NCBI GenBank assembly: GCA_031422335.1
Contig: JANOQW010000008.1
Coordinates: forward strand, 62,001-126,000
Direction: 5' to 3'
Source: Methylotenera_A sp031422335
Lineage (GTDB): Bacteria > Pseudomonadota > Gammaproteobacteria > Burkholderiales > Methylophilaceae
Length of the DNA stretch: 64,000 bases
Notes under the pieces: model-generated
What the model was told of the DNA's origin: nothing
The model's input: only the letters and a program-made list of their open reading frames with translations
The model's database searches: none
Translations under genes and position numbers: made by a program
Shown: positions 24,780-34,081 of the stretch, piece after piece
Layout of the letters: every line of letters starts with the position of its first letter
How positions within the stretch are numbered: the first letter of the stretch is position 1

Positions 24780-26408
24780 ATGACCAAATATGTATTTGTC
24801 ACCGGCGGTGTAGTTTCCTCATTAGGCAAAGGTATCGCAGCCGCCAGCCTAGGCGCAATCCTCGAATCGCGTGGCATTAAAGTCACCATGCTCAAGCTAG
24901 ACCCGTATATTAATGTGGACCCTGGCACCATGTCGCCTTTTCAGCATGGTGAGGTTTTTGTAACCGACGACGGCGCAGAAACGGATTTGGATTTAGGCCA
25001 TTACGAGCGGTTTATTTCGCAGCGTATGGCTAAACGTAACAGCTTTACCACAGGCCAAATTTACGAAACCGTGATTAAAAAAGAACGTCGCGGCGAATAT
25101 TTAGGCAAAACTGTGCAGGTGATTCCGCACATTACTGACGAGATTAAAAACCACATTAAACGCGGTGCAGAAGGCGCTGATGTGGCAATTGTGGAAGTGG
25201 GCGGCACTGTGGGCGACATTGAATCACTGCCGTTTTTAGAGGCCATTCGCCAAATGGGTTTTGAAGAAGGCAGGCAAAATGCTTGTTATGTTCACCTCAC
25301 GCTTTTGCCATGGATTCCAACCGCAGGCGAGCTTAAAACCAAGCCGACACAACACAGTGTAAAAGAGTTACGCCAAATTGGTATTCAGCCAGATTTGTTA
25401 TTGTGCCGCGCTGAACGCGAGATTCCTGAAGAAGAGCGCCGCAAAATCGCGCTATTTACTAACGTGTCTTTTGAGGCGGTCATTAGCGCGATTGATTCGG
25501 ATTCGATTTACAAAATTCCAGGTTTATTGCACGACCAAATGATGGATGAAATTGTCTGCCACAAGTTGAACATATTGGCTAAAGCGGCCGATTTAACCGC
25601 GTGGAAAAATATTGTGACACGTTTAGAAAATCCTAAACATCACGTGAATATTGCCTTTGTGGGCAAATATGTCGATTTAACTGAAAGTTATAAATCACTG
25701 ACAGAAGCCTTGATCCACGCGGGTATTCATACTGAATCAAAAGTAAAAATTCACTATTTAGACAGTGAAGAAATTGAAAAAACTGGCACTGCCGCGCTGA
25801 ATAATATGGATGCAATTCTCATCCCAGGTGGTTTTGGTGTGCGCGGCACAGAAGGCAAAATTGCGGCTATTCAATATGCGCGTGAAAATAAAATTCCATA
25901 TTTGGGCATCTGCTTGGGCATGCAGTTGGCAGTGATAGAGTTTGCGCGTAACGTAGCGGGTTTAAAAGATGCCAACAGTACAGAATTTAATGCGGAAACA
26001 CCGCACAAACTGATTGGCCTGATTAACGAATGGCAAGATGCAACGGGTAAATTAGAAACCCGCGATGAAAACTCTGACCTAGGCGGGACGATGCGATTAG
26101 GCGCACAAGCTTGCCCAATTGTGCCAGATACAATGGCGGCGAGCATTTACGGCACGCAAGTGAACGAGCGCCATCGCCATCGTTATGAAGTGAATAACAA
26201 TTACGTTGAACAACTGAAAAAAGCAGGCTTGGTAATCTCAGCACGCACACCAACAGAAAACTTGTGTGAAATGATTGAGCTACCAAAAGTCACGCATCCG
26301 TGGTTTGTGGCGGTGCAGTTTCACCCTGAATTTACGTCAAATCCGCGTGCTGGGCATCCGCTGTTTAAGGCCTATGTGCAAGCTGCCATAGACAATAAAA
26401 AAGCATAA
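24780..26408 (+). CDS. pyrG: CTP synthase
   Basis: This enzyme makes CTP from UTP, ATP and glutamine. The start MTKYVFVTGGVVSSLGKGI is the synthetase P-loop region. The C-terminal glutamine amidotransferase domain (from about residue 290) has its nucleophile in LGICLGMQLAV and the catalytic HPE in QFHPEFTS. It has 542 residues from the ATG at 24780; the frame is open further upstream. It heads the pyrG-kdsA-eno-ftsB series that is conserved in many proteobacteria. Confidence 0.96.
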   Translation: MTKYVFVTGGVVSSLGKGIAAASLGAILESRGIKVTMLKLDPYINVDPGTMSPFQHGEVFVTDDGAETDLDLGHYERFISQRMAKRNSFTTGQIYETVIKKERRGEYLGKTVQVIPHITDEIKNHIKRGAEGADVAIVEVGGTVGDIESLPFLEAIRQMGFEEGRQNACYVHLTLLPWIPTAGELKTKPTQHSVKELRQIGIQPDLLLCRAEREIPEEERRKIALFTNVSFEAVISAIDSDSIYKIPGLLHDQMMDEIVCHKLNILAKAADLTAWKNIVTRLENPKHHVNIAFVGKYVDLTESYKSLTEALIHAGIHTESKVKIHYLDSEEIEKTGTAALNNMDAILIPGGFGVRGTEGKIAAIQYARENKIPYLGICLGMQLAVIEFARNVAGLKDANSTEFNAETPHKLIGLINEWQDATGKLETRDENSDLGGTMRLGAQACPIVPDTMAASIYGTQVNERHRHRYEVNNNYVEQLKKAGLVISARTPTENLCEMIELPKVTHPWFVAVQFHPEFTSNPRAGHPLFKAYVQAAIDNKKA

Positions 26409-26418
26409 GGCAAAATAA

Positions 26419-27258
26419 ATGAAATTATGTAATTTTGATGTTGGCTTAGACAAACCCTTATTTTTAATTGCGGGCCCTTGCGTGATTGAATCACGTGAAT
26501 TTGCAATTGAAACTGCAGGCAAGTTAAAAGAAATAGCGGCCAAAGTAGGTATCCCATTTATCTATAAATCAAGCTATGACAAAGCGAACCGTAGCTCGAC
26601 TAAGACATTTCGTGGCTTTGGTTTAGGTGAAGGCTTGCGCATTTTAGATGAGGTGCGTAGCCAAATTGGCGTGCCAGTACTCACCGATGTGCATACCACC
26701 GAACAAGTGCCGCATGTGGCAGCCGTAGTGGATGTACTGCAAACACCGGCTTTTTTATGCAGGCAAACTGATTTTATTATTGCGGTGGCCACTTGTGGCA
26801 AACCTGTGAATATTAAAAAAGGCCAGTTTTTAGCGCCGCACGATATGCTGCAAGTGGTAAATAAAGCCAAAGAAGCGAATGGTGGCGCCGACACCATTAT
26901 GGTGTGTGAACGCGGTGCCAGTTTTGGTTACAACACATTAATATCAGATATGCGCGGGCTAGCGATTATGCGCGAAACCAATTGCCCAGTAGTGTTTGAT
27001 GCAACCCATTCTGTACAGCAACCTGGTGGCCAAGGTGATAAAAGCGGCGGCCAACGTGAGCATGTGCCAGTGTTGGCGCGCGCAGCTGTAGCCAGCGGTA
27101 TTGCGGGAGTGTTTATGGAAACGCATCCAGACCCAAGCAAAGCTTTGTCAGACGGGCCCAACGCTTGGCCATTGCATAAAATGGAAGATTTGCTGCACGT
27201 GTTAGTGGATATGGACAAGCTAGTGAAAAAAGCAGGCTTTATTGAATCAACTCTTTAA
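26419..27258 (+). CDS. kdsA: 3-deoxy-8-phosphooctulonate synthase (KDO-8-phosphate synthase)
   Basis: This enzyme condenses phosphoenolpyruvate with arabinose 5-phosphate on the way to KDO for lipopolysaccharide. It has 279 residues, with IAGPCVIESREFA, SSYDKANRSS and DATHSVQQPGG. It begins 10 bp after pyrG. Confidence 0.96.
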   Translation: MKLCNFDVGLDKPLFLIAGPCVIESREFAIETAGKLKEIAAKVGIPFIYKSSYDKANRSSTKTFRGFGLGEGLRILDEVRSQIGVPVLTDVHTTEQVPHVAAVVDVLQTPAFLCRQTDFIIAVATCGKPVNIKKGQFLAPHDMLQVVNKAKEANGGADTIMVCERGASFGYNTLISDMRGLAIMRETNCPVVFDATHSVQQPGGQGDKSGGQREHVPVLARAAVASGIAGVFMETHPDPSKALSDGPNAWPLHKMEDLLHVLVDMDKLVKKAGFIESTL

Positions 27259-27297
27259 GAATTTATTTTTAGAAAATTTATATTATTAGGATTAAAC

Positions 27298-28584
27298 ATG
27301 AGCGCAATTGTAGATATTATCAGCCGTGAAATTTTAGATTCTCGCGGCAACCCAACCGTGGAATGTGATGTGCTGCTTGAAAGTGGTGTGATTGGGCGCG
27401 CAGCAGTGCCTTCTGGCGCATCCACAGGCGCTAAAGAAGCGATGGAGTTGCGCGATGGCGATGCAAAGCGTTATTTGGGCAAAGGCGTGTTGCAAGCAGT
27501 TGAAAATATCAATACTGAAATTACCGAGGCAATTATCGGGTTGGACGCTGAAGAGCAAAGCTTTATCGACAAGACTTTGATTGAGCTGGACGGCACAGAA
27601 AACAAAGATCGTCTAGGCGCAAATTCTATATTGGCAGTTTCGATGGCTTGCGCGCGCGCTGCGGCTGAAGAGAGTGGTTTGCCTTTGTATCGCTATTTAG
27701 GCGGTTCTGGCGCGATGCAATTACCCACACCGATGATGAATATTATCAATGGTGGTGCACATGCAGATAATTCGGTAGATATGCAAGAGTTTATGATTAT
27801 TCCTGCTGGTTTGCCAACTTTTAGAGAAGCCTTGCGTTGCGGTGCGGAAATTTTTCACCAACTCAAGAAAACTCTGCACAAAAAAGGTTTGGCAACCACA
27901 GTGGGTGATGAGGGTGGTTTTGCGCCAAATTTGGCCAGTAATGAGGATGCGATTAAGCTGATTTTAGAATCGATTTCTGACGCCGGTTACGAGCCAGGTC
28001 GCGATGTTTATTTGGGTTTGGATTGCGCCAGTACCGAATTTTACAAAGATGGAAAATATCATTTAGCATCAGAAGGTTTAGCCTTATCTAGCGCCCAATT
28101 TACCGATTACTTAGCGACTTGGGTCGATAAATACCCCATCATCAGCATTGAAGATGGTATGGGCGAATTTGATTGGGATGGTTGGGACATTCTGACCAAG
28201 CGCCTAGGCAAAACCACGCAATTGGTGGGTGATGACTTGTTTGTGACCAACACCAAAATTTTGCGTGAAGGCATAAAACGTGGCGTGGCCAACTCTGTGC
28301 TGATTAAAGTGAACCAAATTGGTACGCTAACAGAAACTTTCCAAACCATTGAAATGGCTAAACGCGCGGGTTACACCGCTGTTGTGTCGCATCGCTCGGG
28401 CGAGACGGAAGATACTACCATAGCTGATATTTCAGTAGCCACTAATGCGCTGCAGATTAAAACTGGTAGCCTTTGCCGCAGCGAGCGTGTAGCAAAATAT
28501 AACCAATTATTGCGTATTGAAGAAGAGTTGGGCGATGCATCGAGTTATGCGGGTATGGGCGCTTTTTATCAATTATTCAAATAA
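27298..28584 (+). CDS. eno: Enolase
   Basis: This glycolytic enzyme interconverts 2-phosphoglycerate and phosphoenolpyruvate and is usually an RNA degradosome component. It has 428 residues. Visible are the magnesium and substrate loops SGASTGAKEA, VGDEGGFAPN, SIEDGMGEFDW, LIKVNQIGTLTE with the catalytic lysine, and SHRSGETEDT. It lies 39 bp after kdsA with an AGGA ribosome site. Confidence 0.97.
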   Translation: MSAIVDIISREILDSRGNPTVECDVLLESGVIGRAAVPSGASTGAKEAMELRDGDAKRYLGKGVLQAVENINTEITEAIIGLDAEEQSFIDKTLIELDGTENKDRLGANSILAVSMACARAAAEESGLPLYRYLGGSGAMQLPTPMMNIINGGAHADNSVDMQEFMIIPAGLPTFREALRCGAEIFHQLKKTLHKKGLATTVGDEGGFAPNLASNEDAIKLILESISDAGYEPGRDVYLGLDCASTEFYKDGKYHLASEGLALSSAQFTDYLATWVDKYPIISIEDGMGEFDWDGWDILTKRLGKTTQLVGDDLFVTNTKILREGIKRGVANSVLIKVNQIGTLTETFQTIEMAKRAGYTAVVSHRSGETEDTTIADISVATNALQIKTGSLCRSERVAKYNQLLRIEEELGDASSYAGMGAFYQLFK

Positions 28585-28591
28585 AGCATAG

Positions 28592-28912
28592 GTGAAAGCA
28601 CTTACTTTAATTTTTGTGATTTTGATTGCCCTGCTGCAATATCCATTGTGGTTGGGCAAAGGCAGCTGGCTGCGGGTATGGAACGTGAAGCAGCAAATTG
28701 CTGAGCAAAAAGAAAAAAATACTTCTTATAAACAACGTAATGAGACTTTAAATGCCGAAGTGCGCGATTTAAAACAAGCCAACGCGGCAATTGAAGAGCG
28801 CGCGCGCAGTGAATTGGGCATGATAAAAGAAGATGAAGTATTTTATCAAGTCATTGATCAGGCGCTACCCATACAACCTGCCAACCCAATACCTAGCACA
28901 CCTGCTGAATAA
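28592..28912 (+). CDS. ftsB: Cell division protein FtsB
   Basis: This bitopic inner-membrane protein of 106 residues has a membrane helix at about residues 4-20 and then a coiled coil (QKEKNTSYKQRNETLNAEV) and a periplasmic tail. It joins FtsL and FtsQ at the divisome. GTG at 28592, 7 bp after eno, is the start. The conserved ARSELGMIKEDEVFYQVI motif near the coil end is the usual FtsB signature. Confidence 0.9.
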   Translation: MKALTLIFVILIALLQYPLWLGKGSWLRVWNVKQQIAEQKEKNTSYKQRNETLNAEVRDLKQANAAIEERARSELGMIKEDEVFYQVIDQALPIQPANPIPSTPAE

Positions 28913-28920
28913 GTAGCGCA

Positions 28921-29886
28921 TTAAGCTTCTAAACTGTAAGGCAATGGCTTTATATTAATTGCCACATCATTCCAAAACACTTTACCCGTTTGTTGTGCGT
29001 CTATGCGCATTTCAATCAGCGCATCATAACCATTAGATGCGTTAGCTGCGACTCTAACAATTTGCCCCACCTCATTTTGCGAAGCATCTAATACTTTTTC
29101 ACCCGCATTGGGTGCTTCTGGTGTGTTTATAGAGCTTAAGTAGGTACGGCGTTTTACACTACCTAAATAATGTGTGCGGGCGACAATTTCTTGCCCTGTG
29201 TAGCAACCTTTTTTAAAGTTAATGCCGTTTAAAATATCTAAATTAAGCATTTGCGGCACAAATTGTTCCTGGGTTTTTAAGTCAATATCTGGAATGCCCG
29301 CTTGTATCTCCAGCCAATCCCAGTAAGACTTTTCGACAACTTTACAGTTATTTTTTAGAGCCTCCCAAATCAGCGGGGCATTGACAGCATCGGTAAAAAT
29401 CTCGAAGCGCGCGTCATCGTTATGACTTGGTAGTTTTAGAATCACGCCATTATCTAAGCTGACTAATGCGTAATCTTCAGTCGGAATTTTGCTAAATATA
29501 GGCGCTTTATTAAAGATATCCTCTAGCATTGACGCGGCTTCTGGGCCATTGATACCAAACTTAATAATCGAGTCACTGACATCTTTAATCTCCACTTTGC
29601 TACGCATCACGTACATTTTGAGGCGTTTCATAATGGGTTCTAGCAGCTCGCGATTGAACTGTAAATGCAGGTGATCATAATGGGAAAACGCGAGAAATAG
29701 CGCCAACATGCGGCCTTTTGGGTTGCAATAAGCGGAGTAGTGCGCATTCGAACCTGCCAATAACTTTACATCATTCGTCACTTGGCCTTGTAAAAAAGTG
29801 ACGGCATCTGCACCGCTAATTTCTAGCAGGCCAAGATGCGACAAGTCGCACAAAATATTGTTGCTGCTAGTGATGCTGGTTGTCAT
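28921..29886 (-). CDS. ygfZ: Folate-binding protein YgfZ (CAF17 family)
   Basis: This is a tetrahydrofolate-dependent factor that supports repair or maturation of some Fe-S enzymes. It has about 321 residues with the diagnostic KGCYTGQEIVARTHYLG loop containing the key cysteine, and GADAVTFLQGQVTNDV near the N-terminus. The ATG at 29886 is preferred; TTG at 29901 would add five residues. It converges with ftsB and diverges from ygfX, its usual genomic neighbour. Confidence 0.92.
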   Translation of the reverse strand: MTTSITSSNNILCDLSHLGLLEISGADAVTFLQGQVTNDVKLLAGSNAHYSAYCNPKGRMLALFLAFSHYDHLHLQFNRELLEPIMKRLKMYVMRSKVEIKDVSDSIIKFGINGPEAASMLEDIFNKAPIFSKIPTEDYALVSLDNGVILKLPSHNDDARFEIFTDAVNAPLIWEALKNNCKVVEKSYWDWLEIQAGIPDIDLKTQEQFVPQMLNLDILNGINFKKGCYTGQEIVARTHYLGSVKRRTYLSSINTPEAPNAGEKVLDASQNEVGQIVRVAANASNGYDALIEMRIDAQQTGKVFWNDVAINIKPLPYSLEA

Positions 29887-29952
29887 GCTAGTGTTTTTCA
29901 ACTTAAAAGTTTTTCCAAACTAAAAGTTGCCTTGTAATGATTATAATGCGTT

Positions 29953-30423
29953 ATGCACCAAGATTTGCAGCAAGCCATTCATATTAAACTTATGCCCTCA
30001 ATACCACTATTGGGGATGTTGCTGGCTATTTCAATTGTTGCTTGCACCATTATAGTCACTTTGCCAATGGTGCTTCATATGAAACTACTAGTTATCGCGC
30101 TAATTTTGCTTACTAGCGCGTATTATATTTTGCGCGATGTTTTGTTGATGTTGCCTTGGTCATGGCAATTATTAGGGGTGGATAGCAAAGCTAAGCTTAC
30201 GCTCGCAAATAAGCGAGGGCAGCAGATGCAACCAAAACTGGCAGATAGCAGCTTTATTCATACCAGATTAGTCATTTTAAATTTTAAGCGTGATGGCTTT
30301 AGATTGGCTTTGCCGCCTGTGATTTTATTGCTGCAAAATAGTGATGATGCGCGGCGGCTAAAGGTGTGGTTACGTTGGGCTAGGCAGCTCGCATTTAATG
30401 CGAGCGATGATAACTTAGGATAA
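29953..30423 (+). CDS. YgfX/CptA-like membrane protein
   Basis: This 156-residue protein has two adjacent hydrophobic helices (about residues 19-57) followed by a soluble domain, with LLPWSWQLLGV and a late RRLKVWLRWARQL segment. That layout and the divergent placement beside ygfZ fit the YgfX family (PF07254). E. coli YgfX was reported as a toxin that inhibits MreB and FtsZ assembly, with SdhE encoded beside it; no sdhE is seen here. The identification is moderately firm. The last 9 bp overlap the end of mxaL on the other strand. Confidence 0.65.
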   Translation: MHQDLQQAIHIKLMPSIPLLGMLLAISIVACTIIVTLPMVLHMKLLVIALILLTSAYYILRDVLLMLPWSWQLLGVDSKAKLTLANKRGQQMQPKLADSSFIHTRLVILNFKRDGFRLALPPVILLLQNSDDARRLKVWLRWARQLAFNASDDNLG

Positions 30424-31431
30424 TTTGGCAGCAGCTAGCGATTTACGCTTTCTGCGCGCCAAAAAGCTATTGTACATTTCTGCTGTTTCTTTAACAGGGT
30501 GTTTGGGCAAATAGGCGGCTAAAAATAACAAACCTGCTAAGCCAGCTAAAATCCATTTTAAATCGAAGGCGGTTATCTCACGGCGCGCTGGCGGTTGATT
30601 TTTCATGGCAGACAACACGTTCTGCACACTGCCGCCATTCACGTAGTTACCTTCAATTTCCTTTGCTACTGAAATCAGGTATTTTTCATCTAAGCGCGAC
30701 ATATAACGATCACTTGGTGAACTGGCTACGTTGTCATTGCGTGACCCTATATTTTGTTCGGCAATTTGCGCCACGCCAGGTTGCATGGCAAAGCTCTCGG
30801 CCGACCAATATCCAATCAGTTGATTTTTTTCATCCAATTTAGGAATTGCGGTGCCTTTATCGCTACCAATACCGACTAACAACCAATCTTTACCGCCCTG
30901 AAAGCCAGTTAAATCGCGGGTGTTAAAAATGTGCAGTTTAGGCGTTTCTTCACCGTCACTCATATACACCACTTGCGCAGGCTCGGGAAAGCTACGAATA
31001 AGCTTCGCCATGGTCACCATGCTTTCGCGCACGCGGCTATTTCCAGACCAGCCATTGCGCCAGTCTAAATGGTCGATAGTATCTTCAATGGCGGCAAAGT
31101 TTTGACACACCTCAATTGGCGTGTATAGCGCAGCTACACTGACACCTGCAAATAGCCCAATACTTACTTGGTTGCCACAAGGCAATTCACCAATAATACG
31201 ATGTAGCAAATGCTGTTGATATTGCATGCGTGATACTGGCTTACCGTTTAATTGCATATCGATGACATTCATACTTTGTGAAATATCTGCCACAAACAAA
31301 TAGCTGTAAACATCGCGTTTTACAGGAACAGTCGGCTTAAACAGCGCAATAATTAATAGCAACAGCGCGATGCCGAGCAAGGTGATATCGCGACGATGAC
31401 GTAAATAGTTAAATAGCTTTTTCATAAACAT
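30415..31431 (-). CDS. mxaL: MxaL-type VWA protein of the methanol dehydrogenase accessory cluster
   Basis: This 338-residue protein has an N-terminal membrane helix (about residues 15-28), a von Willebrand factor A domain with metal site DISQSMN and a C-terminal helix (DLKWILAGLAGLLFLAAYL). MxaA, MxaC, MxaK and MxaL are known to be needed for inserting calcium into methanol dehydrogenase in methylotrophs. It is the last gene of the mxaRSACKL series here, so the name rests on gene order as well as on the domain. ATG at 31425 is an alternative start. Confidence 0.82.
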   Translation of the reverse strand: MFMKKLFNYLRHRRDITLLGIALLLLIIALFKPTVPVKRDVYSYLFVADISQSMNVIDMQLNGKPVSRMQYQQHLLHRIIGELPCGNQVSIGLFAGVSVAALYTPIEVCQNFAAIEDTIDHLDWRNGWSGNSRVRESMVTMAKLIRSFPEPAQVVYMSDGEETPKLHIFNTRDLTGFQGGKDWLLVGIGSDKGTAIPKLDEKNQLIGYWSAESFAMQPGVAQIAEQNIGSRNDNVASSPSDRYMSRLDEKYLISVAKEIEGNYVNGGSVQNVLSAMKNQPPARREITAFDLKWILAGLAGLLFLAAYLPKHPVKETAEMYNSFLARRKRKSLAAAKLS

Positions 31432-31457
31432 TTAAAATCTAAGGCAAACGCCTTTAG

Positions 31458-32057
31458 TTAAGGTAAACCCACAGGCACATTGCCCATAATCAAGCCAGCT
31501 TTTTCACCATCACCCACGCCTGGCGCAGGCGAGCCCGGCAACATACCCAAAACGCGGTCTAGATTGTGCTTAGCATCCCAATGACTATTATCTAATTTAA
31601 GCGAATTTATATAAGCTGTTTTGGCTTGGGTGACCAAGTAAACAGCCTCGGCGCGCACTGTCATGTTGGTGCCGTTAATGGCTAATCCACGCAAAAACGA
31701 AATGTTACCTATATTGTATTGCACAGCAGATCTTTGATTATTATCGATGGCCTTAGGCATTAATGCGGTAAATAACAAAGTTGATTCTTTATAGCGTTCT
31801 TTTTTAGCCAAATAAAGCGCCGTGGCAAACTTAGCTTCAAAGCTTTGTTGGTCGCTTTCTGGTGGCTTGCCAGATAACACCGTTTCATTAAATGACTCAA
31901 TTTGGCCAATGCGTTTATAAGCATACACGCTGCCAATGGCGCTTAGTATGGCAATAATGCTAAATATCCACGTGAGTTTTTTCACGGTAAAAAAACGCGT
32001 AACTTTTGATATGGTATTTTGTAAAATGAAATCTTGTGGTGCAGCGTTTAATGCCAT
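31458..32057 (-). CDS. mxaK: MxaK-type membrane protein
   Basis: This 199-residue protein has a membrane helix at about residues 26-46 (LTWIFSIIAILSAIGSVYAY) and a TPR-like periplasmic helical region (LYLAKKERYKESTLLFTAL and QYNIGNISFLRG). The start is ATG at 32057, with GAGGT ahead of it; it overlaps mxaC by 10 bp. Family and order match MxaK of the calcium-insertion accessory set. Confidence 0.8.
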   Translation of the reverse strand: MALNAAPQDFILQNTISKVTRFFTVKKLTWIFSIIAILSAIGSVYAYKRIGQIESFNETVLSGKPPESDQQSFEAKFATALYLAKKERYKESTLLFTALMPKAIDNNQRSAVQYNIGNISFLRGLAINGTNMTVRAEAVYLVTQAKTAYINSLKLDNSHWDAKHNLDRVLGMLPGSPAPGVGDGEKAGLIMGNVPVGLP

Positions 32058-33025
32058 GTTTTTACCTCGATATATTTTATGCCCAACAATAAGGCGATCA
32101 TGCAGGCGGCTAATATAAAACATAGGCTAGATAAATCTTTGCCTGGGATTTTTTCTAAATATTTAATCGGTTTTTTCTCTTTACGATTTATGTCATCAAT
32201 CGCCAATTGCAAGGTTTTTGGGTCTTCGGCCTCATAGGCATGAAATTCCGTTTTCATGTTTTTAAAGAACTCATGCAGCTCAAATTCTGCAGGCAGCGCT
32301 TTGTCAGGGTCGGGCTTGTAAGTTTCATCAAAAATACTTAAACCACCAGGTTGGCGCAATACAATCCAATATAAACTAATATTCATGCGACTGTACCAAT
32401 CACGTATTTTTTGCTGCGCGTCACCACCAATTCTGCCTGCACCATCCGACAGCAAAATCACCACGCGCGAGCCAGAATCAGGTACTTTTTCAAACAAACC
32501 AGCAGCCGATGTCAGGCCGCTGCCAATGTTAGTTTGAAACAGCGCATTACCAGCCGTGGCGCGCACTGCAGCCACCATGGTTTCTTTATTTTCAGTCAGC
32601 GGCAACACATACATGGCCGAGTTGCTAAAGGTAATCATGCCCATTAAATCATTTTGGCGCGATTGCACAAATTTAGTAATCAGGCGCGCCGCAGCGGCAG
32701 ATTTAGTTTCGCCTACAGTGCTGGTACCACCGCCAGAAAAAGGGTCATCCATACTCGCGCTTCTATCTAACACCAAGGCGATTTGTGCGCCCACACCTAT
32801 ACGTTCTATTTGTTGCTGATTGGTATGTGGCGCGCTGACACCCAGCACAATAAACAATAAAGTCAACACTGCCAGTGCTTTTAAAATAAAGCCAACCAAG
32901 TCAGAGAGTGGGTCGGCAGGTAGCATATCTAGCCAAGAATAATTTTTGCTATGTGCGCGCTGAAATACCAAAGGCAAAAAAGCCAGCGGCAGCAACCACA
33001 ACATCCACGGATGCGAAAAAGCCAT
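32048..33025 (-). CDS. mxaC: MxaC-type VWA membrane protein
   Basis: This 325-residue Bat-like protein has two N-terminal hydrophobic helices (HPWMLWLLPLAFLPLVF and FILKALAVLTLLFIVLG), a VWA domain with the MIDAS motif LDRSASMDD and a C-terminal membrane helix (LCFILAACMIALLLGI). It is known in methylotrophs as a factor for active, calcium-loaded methanol dehydrogenase. It starts 2 bp after mxaA and overlaps mxaK. Confidence 0.84.
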   Translation of the reverse strand: MAFSHPWMLWLLPLAFLPLVFQRAHSKNYSWLDMLPADPLSDLVGFILKALAVLTLLFIVLGVSAPHTNQQQIERIGVGAQIALVLDRSASMDDPFSGGGTSTVGETKSAAAARLITKFVQSRQNDLMGMITFSNSAMYVLPLTENKETMVAAVRATAGNALFQTNIGSGLTSAAGLFEKVPDSGSRVVILLSDGAGRIGGDAQQKIRDWYSRMNISLYWIVLRQPGGLSIFDETYKPDPDKALPAEFELHEFFKNMKTEFHAYEAEDPKTLQLAIDDINRKEKKPIKYLEKIPGKDLSSLCFILAACMIALLLGIKYIEVKTWH

Positions 33026-33027
33026 GC

Positions 33028-34041
33028 TTAACCTTTAATCTTAGTGCTTAAAACATCAGGTACTAGGCTGTCAGGAACCAAGCCGCGCTCGCAATCGCGG
33101 CAGCGGCGGCAAAACTGTTTCAGCCAAGCCACCGGGTCGGCGCCTACTTCATGCTTGGCGTTTGGTTCAAAAAACACCTGACGTGATAAAGCAAAGAATT
33201 GATTGATTTCAGTTTTAATGGCATTAAAGGCAGGTTTTTTAGCTAAAAAATCATCCAAATTATTTATAAATAAGCAATTGCCAGCTGCTGCGTTTAACGC
33301 AGTGTGCATGCTGGAGACCGCATGCTGTATGCCTTGTGGCGTGTTGTCTTGTTTTTTAATTTGGCGGAAGCTTTTGGCAAATGGGCCACCCATGCGTGGC
33401 AGCCAGGCGTGTTTGCCTAAAATATATAATAAGCCCAATAAACTTAAGGCCAAAAATGCCAATGACCAATAAAGGCGTTTTTTTAGTTTGCTGTCGTCCA
33501 TCAACAACGGGCCTCTAAATTGGCTCATGTCATCTTCTACTTTAATTTGGCCAAATACAGATAGTGGCGAAATCACAAACTCCCACATTGGAATACGATA
33601 TTTCACTAAATCCTCTTTATCGCTGATGTTGACTAAGCGCACATATTCGGCCAACACAGCCGCGCGTTTGGCCACCACGCTAGAAGTAAATATTTGATAA
33701 TCTAGTGTTAAATGGTGCACAATCTGCTCGCCTTCATCTTTTTTAACATGCTTTAAACCGCTTAAATACACGCCAATTGGCTGGCCGCGATAAGTTTTTT
33801 CGTAGCCCACAATTGGCAGCGATTCTTCTACCAAGTAATAAGGTTTTTTAACGGTGAGGGTGATTTCACGGGTGACGATATCGCCCACGGTAAGGCCTAC
33901 ATCTTTGATTGGGTCTTTAGTTACAATGCTGACAACACCTTCTTTTGCATCGGGCAGCCTTGTGATATCTAGTGCATAAACCGAATGAAAGCTCAGGCTT
34001 AGCATGATGACCAGTAATAAATTACGCATTAATTTTTTCAT
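33028..34041 (-). CDS. mxaA: MxaA-type accessory protein
   Basis: This 337-residue protein has a signal peptide (MKKLMRNLLLVIMLSLSF, cleavage near VYA), a periplasmic beta-rich domain starting LDITRLPDAKEGVVSI, one membrane helix at about residues 194-213 and a cytoplasmic C-terminal region with several cysteines (FCRRCRDCERG). The layout is that of MxaA. It is followed after 2 bp by mxaC, so the two are translationally coupled. Confidence 0.82.
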   Translation of the reverse strand: MKKLMRNLLLVIMLSLSFHSVYALDITRLPDAKEGVVSIVTKDPIKDVGLTVGDIVTREITLTVKKPYYLVEESLPIVGYEKTYRGQPIGVYLSGLKHVKKDEGEQIVHHLTLDYQIFTSSVVAKRAAVLAEYVRLVNISDKEDLVKYRIPMWEFVISPLSVFGQIKVEDDMSQFRGPLLMDDSKLKKRLYWSLAFLALSLLGLLYILGKHAWLPRMGGPFAKSFRQIKKQDNTPQGIQHAVSSMHTALNAAAGNCLFINNLDDFLAKKPAFNAIKTEINQFFALSRQVFFEPNAKHEVGADPVAWLKQFCRRCRDCERGLVPDSLVPDVLSTKIKG

Positions 34042-34081
34042 GAGTTGTGTGTTTATATATTCGGCGTTTTGGTATTGAGTT

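Noticed and set aside
29953..30423. YgfX/CptA as an active toxin-antitoxin pair
   Set aside because: No sdhE/cptB partner lies beside it, and the toxin role is debated even in E. coli; only family membership is claimed.
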